From assembly GCA_016235425.1 (NCBI GenBank), contig JACRLC010000015.1:78607-142606 (forward strand): a DNA stretch of 64,000 nucleotides, written 5' to 3'. The position numbers were made by a program, and so were the translations under genes. Every line of letters begins with the position of its first letter. Positions within the stretch are counted from its first letter, which is position 1. The notes beneath the pieces are model-generated. The model was not told where the DNA came from. It ran no database searches and saw only the letters and a program-made list of their open reading frames with translations. Of the stretch, positions 44,575 through 53,619 are shown piece after piece. The stretch comes from Chloroflexota bacterium (GTDB taxonomy: Bacteria; Chloroflexota; Anaerolineae; Anaerolineales; Villigracilaceae).

Positions 44575-45575
44575 CCGGTGGTCCGATTTTCATTGCAGGT
44601 CCTGATCGAAGCGGAACGACGTTATTGTTTGCGCTGCTGGCCTCGCATCCAAACATCTCCATGGTGCGGCGTACAAATATGTGGCGTTACTTTCACAAGC
44701 GCTACGGCGGCCTAGATGAGCCAAAGAATTTCGAACGATGCTTTGGGGACATGTTGCGTTACAACCGCATCCAGAATTTTCTGAGGCCGGACGCGGAGCG
44801 GATCAAGCGCGAGTTTTCGCTGGGAAGCCCGACCTATGGCCGGCTGTTCGCATTGTTCCACCAGCACCATGCTGAAAGATTGGGAAAGACGCGCTGGGGG
44901 GATAAGTCACTGCACACCGAACATTACGTGGATGAAGTGCTGGCGGAATTTCCCGATGCGAAGATCCTGCACATGGCACGCGACCCGCGCGACCGCTATG
45001 CCTCCGTCCGCAAGCGGCATGGACGGGATACGCCCCGGCTGGGCGGTGCGAACGGCCGCTGGTTATTTTCCATGAACAGGGCCATCCGCAACCAGAAAAA
45101 ATATCCCGACCAGTACAAGATTGTCCGATTCGAGGATCTGGCTCTGGAGCCGGAGTCAACCCTGAAAGATGTGTGCGCTTTTATCGGGGAGGAGTATGTT
45201 CCCGAAATGCTGACAATGAGCGGTGCGATGGATCACAGGGATGGCGGAGGCAACAGTTCATTTGGAAAGATCGAACCGGGGAAAATATCCTCGAAACCGA
45301 TTGGCCGTTATCACTCCGTACTCTCCCAGGTCGAGATCGCCTGCATTCAAATGTTTACAGGAAAGTTCATGCAGAAACTTGGTTACGAACGCATGCCGGT
45401 GAGGTTGTCGCCTGCGGAGGCGTTTAAGTTCTATGGGCAGGTCCTCCCGTCCAGTTTGATGCGGGCGGCGGGGTGGATGTTGTTGAATGAGATCAAGATC
45501 AAGCGCGGCGAACCGCTTCCTCACGCCCGCATGTTGCCGGAAAGTGCGTCCGGTATAGAGGGACAATATGTTTAA
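44571..45575 (+). CDS. Sulfotransferase 6
   Basis: A 334-residue sulfotransferase close in pattern to sulfotransferase 4: AGPDRSGTTLLFALLASHPN for the 5'-PSB loop, TRWGDKSLHTEHYVDEVL, and HMARDPRDRYASV for the 3'-phosphate site, then GNSSFGKIEPGKISSKPIGR, almost the same as in copy 4. The two lie 9 kb apart, so one probably arose from the other by duplication and relocation. The gene ends 8 bases inside the start of the SLH protein gene. Confidence 0.87.
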   Translation: MTGGPIFIAGPDRSGTTLLFALLASHPNISMVRRTNMWRYFHKRYGGLDEPKNFERCFGDMLRYNRIQNFLRPDAERIKREFSLGSPTYGRLFALFHQHHAERLGKTRWGDKSLHTEHYVDEVLAEFPDAKILHMARDPRDRYASVRKRHGRDTPRLGGANGRWLFSMNRAIRNQKKYPDQYKIVRFEDLALEPESTLKDVCAFIGEEYVPEMLTMSGAMDHRDGGGNSSFGKIEPGKISSKPIGRYHSVLSQVEIACIQMFTGKFMQKLGYERMPVRLSPAEAFKFYGQVLPSSLMRAAGWMLLNEIKIKRGEPLPHARMLPESASGIEGQYV

Positions 45576-48132
45576 TTTCAAACTACATGAGAACAGACTA
45601 GATCCTGGAAGTAAAAGATCGAGCTTAAGATTTATACAACTTTTATTGGTGACGGTAATCATCACTTTAAGTTTTCCATTTGCCGGGTACGTGGCTTCCG
45701 CCCAACAGGCGGACGGTTCCTGGTATGAAGTGCGATCAATCTATACGCGTGAATACGGGGTGGATGTTCCGCGCGGACTGGCGTTTTCACCCGCCGCAAA
45801 AACCTTTCTTGTGTGGGATGAATCCGGGAACGTCACAGGAATTGCGATGAATGAAGATGCGGTGAATACCCAGGGCCTAAACATTCCGGTTGCGGATGCC
45901 CAAAACGTTGCCTTCAACGGATTTACCGGGAGTTTGTTTTTTCTCAGTAATGGAAATACCCAACTGGAAGAATTCAGGGTGAACTCGAAGGGCTTACCTC
46001 AACCGGCCGCCGGGCCGAGCCGGATTTACGACTCGGAAGCCTTGAATTTACAGTCGGCGCGCGGCATCGCTTTTGACCCAATCAATGGAAATATGTTCAT
46101 CTTGAACGCGCAAGGGAATCAGGTTGTGATGGTGACTCCCGGCGCTTCGGGGTTTGACGGGAATGCCGCGGTGCGTGAGCGCAGGGTAAAACAGTTCGAC
46201 CTGCAGGGATTGGGAAGCAACGGCCTGCAAGGGATTGCCTACAATCCAAATAATGGACATCTCTATCTCTCGGATCCAATTGGCCGAAGACTTTATGAAA
46301 TCACGCAGACCGGCCGGAAAGTATCCAGTTACGACTTGAGTTCATTGCAATTGGCCGCTCCGCAATCCCTGGTGTTTGCGCCGAGTGGAGATGCCACGGA
46401 TGACCCGGCTGTGATGAACCTGTTCGTGGTGGACGGCTACAAACCGGCGGGCTCAGCAGGGACACAAACAGCCTCCGCGAACAACCGGATCGTGGAATTG
46501 GCTCTGGCACCATTGCCGGGGGCCCCGGCTAACCAGCTTCCCTCCACGCTCATTCAAACGATTGACACTTCCAACGCTGTCTGGAATCCATCCGCTCCCG
46601 ACGCGGCCGGAGTGACCTATTGGCCCGCCCACAACACCCTGCTGATCAGCGACAGTGAAGTGGAAGAAATGCCGCCTTATTGGGCCGGTAAAAACGTTTT
46701 CGAATCAACGTTATCTGGGTCCCTGGTGAGCACCTGTACGACCTCCCCAACATTTTCCAACGAACCGACCGGGATTGCCATCAATCCCAGTAACGGGCAT
46801 GTCTTCTTTTCCGACGACAATGCCAACCGTATCAGTGAAGTTAACCCCGGGCCGGATGCCGCCTACTGCACGAACGATGATACCGTCACGTTCGTGAATA
46901 TCTTTCAAGCCTATGGAATTGACGATGCCGAAGATGTATCCTACGGAGCGAACACCATCTTCATCGCCGGAGGCATCGATGCGGAAGTGTATATGTTCGG
47001 ACTGGGAGCGGATGGCGTGATTGGCGGGGATGATGGGCCGATGACCCACTTTGATACCGCGGCGCAGGGCTTCAACGATGTGGAAGGGGCCGGATACAAT
47101 TCCGATCAAGGCACGGTCTTTGTGGTCAGCACCCAAAACAGTGACAGATACCTGGGGGAGTTCACGACGGGCGGAGCGCTGGTCAATGCTTATACCCTGA
47201 GTTATCTGGGCAGTAATCCGCGGTCGAGTGTGCTGTTTGCTCCTTCCAGCCAGAATCAAGCGGTGAAGAATATTTATATAGCCAGCCGCGGTGTGGATAA
47301 CGGCGCTGACCCAAATGAGAACGACGGTAAGGTCTGGGAGATTGTTCTGGGAGTTTCCCTGCCAACGGCCACTCCAACGAACACACGAACGCCCACGTCT
47401 ACACCAACGCGCACCGCTACGTTCACATCCACGGCCACCAATACACCGAAACCGCCGACTGCAACTTTCACGCCTACCCAGACGGCTGTATCGACATTTA
47501 CGGCAACGAACACGCTATTGCCGTCAACCGCCACCTCCGCGGTAACGAAGACTCCTTCCGCCACCGACACAGTTCCAATCGCCATGTTCGTTGATGTCCC
47601 GGTTAATTATTGGGCTTTTGATTGGATCATGCGCTTGTATGCCGCTGGCATTACCGGCGGTTGTAATGCCAATCCCTTGCAATTTTGCCCCGATGCAAAT
47701 GTGACTCGCGCCCAGATGGCTGTCTTCCTCGAGCGCGGCATACACGGTTCGGCATTTAATCCGCCGGTTGGACCGATCACTTTTGGAGATACGCCGGGTC
47801 ACTGGGCGCAGTACTGGATCGAAGCGCTGAGATTGGATGGGATAACCGGTGGCTGCGGCGGCGGCAATTACTGCCCGGATGCTGTCACTAGCCGCGCCCA
47901 AATAGCTGTTTTCCTGTTGCGCGCTGAACATGGAGGCAACTATACGCCGCCGAATGCCACCGGCAACAGGTTCTCGGATATACCCATCGATTACTGGGCC
48001 GCGGCCTGGATCGAGCAATTGGCTTCCGAGGGCATTACTGGCGGATGTGGAAATGGAAAGTTTTGCCCGGAAAATCCAGTCACCCGTGCAGAGATGGCAG
48101 TCCTGTTGGTGAAAGCGTTCAATCTGCCATAG
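45568..48132 (+). CDS. Secreted beta-propeller protein with three SLH domains
   Basis: An 854-residue exported protein. The signal peptide is long (hydrophobic core FIQLLLVTVIITLSFPFAGY, probable cleavage after ASA near residue 45). Residues 45-600 form a beta-propeller-like region with GLAFSPAAKTFLVWDESGN, GIAYNPNNGHLYLSDP and similar blades. A Pro/Thr linker (TPTNTRTPTSTPTRTATFTS and on) of about 65 residues follows. The last 180 residues are three SLH repeats (FVDVPVNYWAFDWIMRLYAA, FGDTPGHWAQYWIEAL, FSDIPIDYWAAAWIEQL), each with GGC...CP cysteines. SLH repeats usually bind cell-wall polymer, so this is a surface-anchored matrix protein. Confidence 0.9.
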   Translation: MFNFKLHENRLDPGSKRSSLRFIQLLLVTVIITLSFPFAGYVASAQQADGSWYEVRSIYTREYGVDVPRGLAFSPAAKTFLVWDESGNVTGIAMNEDAVNTQGLNIPVADAQNVAFNGFTGSLFFLSNGNTQLEEFRVNSKGLPQPAAGPSRIYDSEALNLQSARGIAFDPINGNMFILNAQGNQVVMVTPGASGFDGNAAVRERRVKQFDLQGLGSNGLQGIAYNPNNGHLYLSDPIGRRLYEITQTGRKVSSYDLSSLQLAAPQSLVFAPSGDATDDPAVMNLFVVDGYKPAGSAGTQTASANNRIVELALAPLPGAPANQLPSTLIQTIDTSNAVWNPSAPDAAGVTYWPAHNTLLISDSEVEEMPPYWAGKNVFESTLSGSLVSTCTTSPTFSNEPTGIAINPSNGHVFFSDDNANRISEVNPGPDAAYCTNDDTVTFVNIFQAYGIDDAEDVSYGANTIFIAGGIDAEVYMFGLGADGVIGGDDGPMTHFDTAAQGFNDVEGAGYNSDQGTVFVVSTQNSDRYLGEFTTGGALVNAYTLSYLGSNPRSSVLFAPSSQNQAVKNIYIASRGVDNGADPNENDGKVWEIVLGVSLPTATPTNTRTPTSTPTRTATFTSTATNTPKPPTATFTPTQTAVSTFTATNTLLPSTATSAVTKTPSATDTVPIAMFVDVPVNYWAFDWIMRLYAAGITGGCNANPLQFCPDANVTRAQMAVFLERGIHGSAFNPPVGPITFGDTPGHWAQYWIEALRLDGITGGCGGGNYCPDAVTSRAQIAVFLLRAEHGGNYTPPNATGNRFSDIPIDYWAAAWIEQLASEGITGGCGNGKFCPENPVTRAEMAVLLVKAFNLP

Positions 48133-48167
48133 GCTATTGTTTGTTCTGATTAAAAGAGAGATTCAAA

Positions 48168-51100
48168 ATGTTTGCTCCCAAGAACAGAGATGTTAGGACC
48201 TTTTTGAAAATCGGTTTTTCCTTGAACAGTCTTCTTATCAGGTATATTTCCCTGGCAGGCTTGATCGCCGCGCTTGCGATACCGGCGGCTGGTTATGTTG
48301 TCTCCGCCCAGGAGACGGATAGTCCCTGGTATGAAGTGCGGTCAATCTATACGCGTGAATACGGGGTGGATGTTCCCCGCGGCCTGGCATTTTCACCGAA
48401 CGCAAAAGCTTTTCTTGTGTGGGATGAATCCGGGAATGTCACAGGGGTTGCGATGAATGAAGACGTGGTTAATACCCAGGCACTAAACATTCCGGTTGCG
48501 GACGCCCGAAATTTAGCGTTCAATGGAAATACCGGTGGTTTCCTTGTTTTGAATGCCGGGAATACTCGACTGGAGGAATTCGCTTCCGACGAAAAAGGTC
48601 TGCCTCAACCTGCGGCTGGGCCGGGAAAAAGTTACGATTTGCAGGCCCTTGGTTTGCGCGGGACACGCGGCATTACCTTCAATCCCCAAAATGGAACCCT
48701 GTTCTTACTGAATGAGCAAGGAAACCAGGTTGTGACGGTGACGCCCAATTCAACAGGTTTGGACGGGAACGCGGCTGTCCGGGAAGGCAGGGTGGGGCGG
48801 ATCGACCTAAGGAGATTGGGATACAGCAACTTGCAGGGAATTGCTTTCAATCCGAATAATGGCTCGCTGTATTTATCCGATCCCATCAACCGGAAACTGT
48901 ATGAAATCACACAGACCGGCCGGAAAGTATCCAGTTACGACTTGAGTTCATTGCAGTTGGCCGCCCCGCAGTCCATGGTGTTTGCGCCGAGCGGAGACGC
49001 CACGGATGATCCAGCCGCGATGAGCCTTTTCATTCTGGATGGCTTTAAGTCCGCGCCGGCGGTTGCCATGCCAATAGGAGAGACGCAGAATGATATGGTT
49101 AGCAATCGGATCGTCGAATTGGCTCTGGCGCCGGCGCCCGCTGTACCTGCGCTCGCTCTTCTTCAGACTACCAGCCTGATTCAGACCATTGACACTTCCA
49201 ACGCTGTCTGGTCCCCATCCAGCCCCGATCCAGCCGGGGTGGCCTATTGGCCTGCGCACAATACCCTGCTGGTCACGGACAGTGAAGTGGAAGAAATGCC
49301 GCCCTACTGGGTGGGAAAAAATGTATTTGAATCGTCATTAACCGGAACCCTCCTGAACACATGCACGACGTATCCTGGTTTTTCGCCTGAGCCGACCGGA
49401 GTGGCGATTAACCCGCTCAACAATCATATTTTTATCTCGGATGATAGCGGCGGCGGCAAACTCCATGAAGTCAGCTTGGGGCCGGATAATGTTTATTGTA
49501 CGGCAGACGATACAGTAACCACGATCAGCACGACGACCTATGGTGTAGGTGATGCGGAGGGGGTTGCGACTGGAGCCAACACTATTTTCATCGCCGGAGG
49601 GATCGATGCGGAAGTATATATGTTCAATCTTGGCCTGGATGGCATTCGGAGTGCAGACGATGGACCGGTTACTCATTTTGATACGCTGGCGAGCGGGCTT
49701 CGGGATGTGGAAGGGATCGAATACAACCCTGACCAGGGTACGATCTTTGTTGTCAGCACATATGGAGGTGAGCGGTTTTTGGGTGAATTTTCAACAAGCG
49801 GCGCGCTTGTCAACACGTATGACCTGAACTATCTGGGAAGCGTACCGCGTTCGGGGCTGGCGTATGGTCCGGCCAGTCAGAATCCGAGTGTGAAGAATAT
49901 TTACCTGTCCAGCCGTGGTGTGGACAATGGCGCCAACCCGAATGAGAACGATGGCAAGATATGGGAGATTTCTTTGGGAAATCCGCAGGTAACGGCTACT
50001 CCGAGTATTACGCCCTCCAGGACAAACACACCTAATCCAGCCGATACGCCGACGTTTACACTTACGCCATCCGTTACACCCGTAAGCACCTTTACGCACA
50101 CCAGCACTGTCATTCCCACAAGTACTTTTACGCACACCGCCACAGTGACAATTACCCCGCCTGTGGGTGTGTCTGCCGATCCTCTTTACATCTCATTGAC
50201 GGGCAGTGCCACCGTCGGAGGGGTGGCATCTGCGGATGATGACATCCTGCGTTTCGATGGACAGAACTGGAGTCTGTTCTTCGACGGCTCGGATGTGGGC
50301 TTGAGTGCGACAGACACCTTCGGCTTTACTGTTTTGAATCCGAACACGTTGCTATTTTCCTTTGGCGGTGCGATCACGCTCAACGGGCTGGCAGTCGCCC
50401 CGCAGGATATTGTGCGGTTCGACGCCGCTTCGTTGGGCACAAACACGGCTGGGACGTTCAGTATGTACCTGGACGGCAGTGACGTGGGGTTGGACCTCTC
50501 AGCCGAAAGGATTGATGCCGTGACCGTGCTCCCGGATGAGCGCGTGTTGATTTCAACTACTGGCAATCCATCCGTCCCAGGTGTGACCGGGAACGATGAA
50601 GATGTGCTGGCTTTCACGCCCACCACGTTAGGCGGCGTTACCAGTGGAAGCTGGGAGCTTTACTTTGACGGCTCAGATGTGGGACTTGCCGATAGCAGTA
50701 CTGAGGACGTTGATGCGCTGGATGTAATCAACGGAAACATCTACCTCTCCACACTTGGAGATTTTAGCGTGAACGGGGTCCTCGGCGCGGATGAAGATGT
50801 CCTTATCTGTTCGCCCGCCTCATTGGGGAGTGTAACGGCTTGCAATTACTCACCGTCGCTTTATTTCGATGGCAGTACCTGGGGGCTGGCGGGCAATGAT
50901 GTGGATGCCTTCAACTTCCTGGTATTGGATCCGCCAGCAACGCCCACTTCAACAGGCACCGCTGGGCCCTCACCGACTCCGACAAATACTCCTCTCAACA
51001 CACCGACTCCAACAGAAACTCCCACCGCTACACTGGGTCCTTCGCCTGCATTCACGGACACTCCCGCAAATACTGCAACCTCCACAGTGACGAACACTCC

Positions 51101-51965
51101 GACGATCACATTCACTCCGTCTCAAACGCCTACAGCCTCAGACACACCTCCAGCCACGGCAACCTTCACGGAAACGCTCACACCTTCGCCCACGCCGGTG
51201 CAATCCGATCAGCCGCTCTATCTCACCCTCAGCGGCGGCGGGACGGTGGGTGGCCTGACGACCCAGGATGTGGACATCATCTTCTTTGATGGCGCGAACT
51301 GGTCCCTGTTCTTCGATGCTTCCGATGTCGGTATTACCACAAGCTCGCAGGATTTGAATGATTTCCATGTTGTTGATTCAAGCACAGTTCTGATGACCTT
51401 CAATGCGGCGGCCACCCTCGATACGCTGGCTGTTGATCCGTGGGATGTTGTCCAATTCAATGCCACTTCGCTTGGCGATGTGACAGCCGGGACGTTCAGC
51501 ATGTACCTGGACGGCAACGATGTGGGTTTGGACACGACCAGCGAGGTGATTGACGCTCTGGATGTTCTTCCCGATGGGCGCGTGCTGATTTCAACCACTG
51601 GCAATCCGTCCGTCCCAGGCGTGGCCGGGAGCGATGAAGATATCCTGGCCTTTACACCAACGACGCTGGGCGATACCACCAGCGGTACGTGGGCCATGTA
51701 TTTCGACGGCTCCGACGTTGGCCTCTCCGATAGCGGTAACGAGGACACATCCGGGTTGGATGTTATTCCCGGCGGCGATATTTACCTTTCTGTGTTGATT
51801 GATTTCTCGGTGGCTGGAATTTCCGGCCTGAACGAGGATGTCTTCGTTTGCACGCCCGCATCGTTGGGAGATGTGACGGCCTGCAATTATTGGCCTGCGC
51901 TCTACTTCGATGGCAGTGGTTGGGGGTTGGATGCCAATTCCGTGGACGGTATCTACATTCCATGA
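48168..51965 (+). CDS. Giant secreted beta-propeller protein with duplicated C-terminal modules
   Basis: A 1265-residue paralogue of the preceding protein. The signal peptide (LAGLIAALAIPAAGYVVSAQ) and propeller region are nearly the same, even at DNA level. The SLH part is missing. Instead there is a Pro/Thr linker, a module of about 250 residues starting LYISLTGSATVGG, a second Pro/Thr linker, and a second copy of that module starting LYLTLSGGGTVGG. Each module repeats units with YFDGSDVGL and STTGNPSVPGV. No anchor is seen, so it may be released or held by sugars. Confidence 0.88.
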   Translation: MFAPKNRDVRTFLKIGFSLNSLLIRYISLAGLIAALAIPAAGYVVSAQETDSPWYEVRSIYTREYGVDVPRGLAFSPNAKAFLVWDESGNVTGVAMNEDVVNTQALNIPVADARNLAFNGNTGGFLVLNAGNTRLEEFASDEKGLPQPAAGPGKSYDLQALGLRGTRGITFNPQNGTLFLLNEQGNQVVTVTPNSTGLDGNAAVREGRVGRIDLRRLGYSNLQGIAFNPNNGSLYLSDPINRKLYEITQTGRKVSSYDLSSLQLAAPQSMVFAPSGDATDDPAAMSLFILDGFKSAPAVAMPIGETQNDMVSNRIVELALAPAPAVPALALLQTTSLIQTIDTSNAVWSPSSPDPAGVAYWPAHNTLLVTDSEVEEMPPYWVGKNVFESSLTGTLLNTCTTYPGFSPEPTGVAINPLNNHIFISDDSGGGKLHEVSLGPDNVYCTADDTVTTISTTTYGVGDAEGVATGANTIFIAGGIDAEVYMFNLGLDGIRSADDGPVTHFDTLASGLRDVEGIEYNPDQGTIFVVSTYGGERFLGEFSTSGALVNTYDLNYLGSVPRSGLAYGPASQNPSVKNIYLSSRGVDNGANPNENDGKIWEISLGNPQVTATPSITPSRTNTPNPADTPTFTLTPSVTPVSTFTHTSTVIPTSTFTHTATVTITPPVGVSADPLYISLTGSATVGGVASADDDILRFDGQNWSLFFDGSDVGLSATDTFGFTVLNPNTLLFSFGGAITLNGLAVAPQDIVRFDAASLGTNTAGTFSMYLDGSDVGLDLSAERIDAVTVLPDERVLISTTGNPSVPGVTGNDEDVLAFTPTTLGGVTSGSWELYFDGSDVGLADSSTEDVDALDVINGNIYLSTLGDFSVNGVLGADEDVLICSPASLGSVTACNYSPSLYFDGSTWGLAGNDVDAFNFLVLDPPATPTSTGTAGPSPTPTNTPLNTPTPTETPTATLGPSPAFTDTPANTATSTVTNTPTITFTPSQTPTASDTPPATATFTETLTPSPTPVQSDQPLYLTLSGGGTVGGLTTQDVDIIFFDGANWSLFFDASDVGITTSSQDLNDFHVVDSSTVLMTFNAAATLDTLAVDPWDVVQFNATSLGDVTAGTFSMYLDGNDVGLDTTSEVIDALDVLPDGRVLISTTGNPSVPGVAGSDEDILAFTPTTLGDTTSGTWAMYFDGSDVGLSDSGNEDTSGLDVIPGGDIYLSVLIDFSVAGISGLNEDVFVCTPASLGDVTACNYWPALYFDGSGWGLDANSVDGIYIP

Positions 51966-53500
51966 GTGCATCGCCTTACAGAAATATCCTTCTCCTCTTA
52001 TGCTCGATGGTTATTGTTCCCAACCTGGCATTCAAACCTTTGCCGCCGCCGGTAGGTGTTTGCACTTACTGGGCAGCTCCGCCTCCCCTGGGTAATGATC
52101 TAAATCCTGGATCGGAGACACAACCCTGGGCAACCCTTGAGCACGCGGCCGATTCAGTACCGGATCGCAGGTGTACGGTCTGGTTTTTGGATGGCATATA
52201 CACAGGAGACAACCGCATCAAGCGCCGTTTTGAAGCCTATGCCAGGTTCAAGGCATTACATCCCTATAAGGCGATCCTCCAGTATGCAGGACCAGCCGTC
52301 AGTATAGCGGGCGGCAGTCATATGGTCCTGGAAGGATTCGTTTTTCAGCACACGGGGCCGGAAGCAACTCCTTTGCTGGTCCAGGTATCTCGAAGTGATG
52401 CGTTCTGGTCGGAGTACATCGTCTTCTACAATAACATCTTTCGCAGTTCGTATAATAATGACCTGCTCAAGATTTACAACGGCGCACGCTTTATCACCGT
52501 TGAGAATAACCTGTTCTACAACCAGGGGGCTTCCGAACAGCAAATCGACGTAAACAGCGTCACAGACGTAACCATTCAAGGCAATATCTTCTTCAATGAT
52601 TTTGCCGCCAGTAATCGGCCGGTTGAAAACAATACCAAGCATTACATCGTTATCAAGGATAGCAATGAGGGTGAAGATGCCTTGTTGGGAGATGAACGCA
52701 TCACTGTTCAGAGAAATATTTTCCTGAACTGGCAGGGCAACCCCGGAGAGACTTTCCTCCAGGTCGGTAATGATGGCAAGTCATATTTTGAAGCAAGGGA
52801 TGTGGTCGTTCAAAATAACCTGTTCCTTGGTAATTCGCCCTATCCGATGAGGGCCGTTTTTGGCGTGAGCGGCGCAATGAACGTTTCATTCATCAACAAC
52901 ACGATCAGCGGCAGCCTGCCGTCCAACGCTTATGCCGCGCGGATCACTATCAAAGGCGCCAACCCAAAGAATGAGAATATTCTTCTTTGCAATAACATCT
53001 GGTCCGACTCCACCGGAACGATGGGGTCAATCGGCAAGGGCGATGATAATGAATTTGCAGAGGGTGATCCGTCCAACACCATCAACCTTGTTCTGGACCA
53101 CAACTTGTATTGGAACGGCGGACAAAACATACCGGATGGCGACCTGCTCAGCCCATTGAAAGATGACCCCCACCGCATCATCGCGGACCCTCTGCTTGCC
53201 GTCAGTTTCAATGACTTGGACCTGCCCCTTTGGAATGGTTCCGAATTTCCGGGCGGCAATTTGCAGATACGGGAGGAGTTCCTGCGGATTGCCAGGGCCT
53301 ATGGCACGCTTTCCCAACACAGCCCTGCGCTCGGCAAGGGCAGCCCGGACTGCGCCCCTGCAAATGACATCTTTCGATTTGCACGCGGCCTCCACCCCAG
53401 CTTTGGCGCGGACCAGGGGACCGCATGGCTCTCTTCCATTTTGCCTCCCAATGGCTTGAGCACATCTCGTAACCAGCCCGGTGCAAGTCTCTCTGAATAA
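51962..53500 (+). CDS. Secreted right-handed beta-helix protein
   Basis: A 512-residue protein. A hydrophobic N-terminus (NILLLLCSMVIVPNLAF) indicates export. After GNDLNPGSETQPWATLEHAA, typical of polysaccharide-associated beta-helix proteins, follow repeating short strands such as VENNLFYNQG, IQGNIFFND, VQNNLFLGN and FINNTIS, which mark a parallel beta-helix. The fold is shared by pectate lyases, alginate epimerases and surface adhesins. An enzymatic role on the polymer is possible; no catalytic triad could be picked out. ATGA overlap with the giant propeller gene. Confidence 0.8.
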   Translation: MSASPYRNILLLLCSMVIVPNLAFKPLPPPVGVCTYWAAPPPLGNDLNPGSETQPWATLEHAADSVPDRRCTVWFLDGIYTGDNRIKRRFEAYARFKALHPYKAILQYAGPAVSIAGGSHMVLEGFVFQHTGPEATPLLVQVSRSDAFWSEYIVFYNNIFRSSYNNDLLKIYNGARFITVENNLFYNQGASEQQIDVNSVTDVTIQGNIFFNDFAASNRPVENNTKHYIVIKDSNEGEDALLGDERITVQRNIFLNWQGNPGETFLQVGNDGKSYFEARDVVVQNNLFLGNSPYPMRAVFGVSGAMNVSFINNTISGSLPSNAYAARITIKGANPKNENILLCNNIWSDSTGTMGSIGKGDDNEFAEGDPSNTINLVLDHNLYWNGGQNIPDGDLLSPLKDDPHRIIADPLLAVSFNDLDLPLWNGSEFPGGNLQIREEFLRIARAYGTLSQHSPALGKGSPDCAPANDIFRFARGLHPSFGADQGTAWLSSILPPNGLSTSRNQPGASLSE

Positions 53501-53616
53501 CTGATGTTACGCACCGTCCCGCAGGTTTCCTGGCAAAACACGGTTGATTCATTCCAACCTGTCCTGTCCCGTCCAGGCCAGGACGGGGCGGGACGTTCTG
53601 CGTAAGGTAAGTGTAT
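53498..53616. repeat. Dispersed hairpin repeat family B, copy 2
   Basis: Same family as 41966-42086: starts TAACTGATGTTACGCACCG, contains CCTGTCCCGTCC and AGGACGGGGCGGGACGTTCT, and ends GCGTAAGGTAAGTGTA. The centre differs between copies. The first TAA is the stop codon of the beta-helix gene; the AAGGTAAG at its end serves as the ribosome binding site of the next gene. Confidence 0.75.
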
Positions 53617-53619
53617 AAC

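Noticed and set aside
47370..47580. CRISPR-like or satellite repeats at the ACNCCNAC-rich DNA (also 50000-50160 and 50940-51200)
   Set aside because: These are in-frame codons for Pro/Thr/Ser linkers of secreted proteins, with no regular spacer structure.
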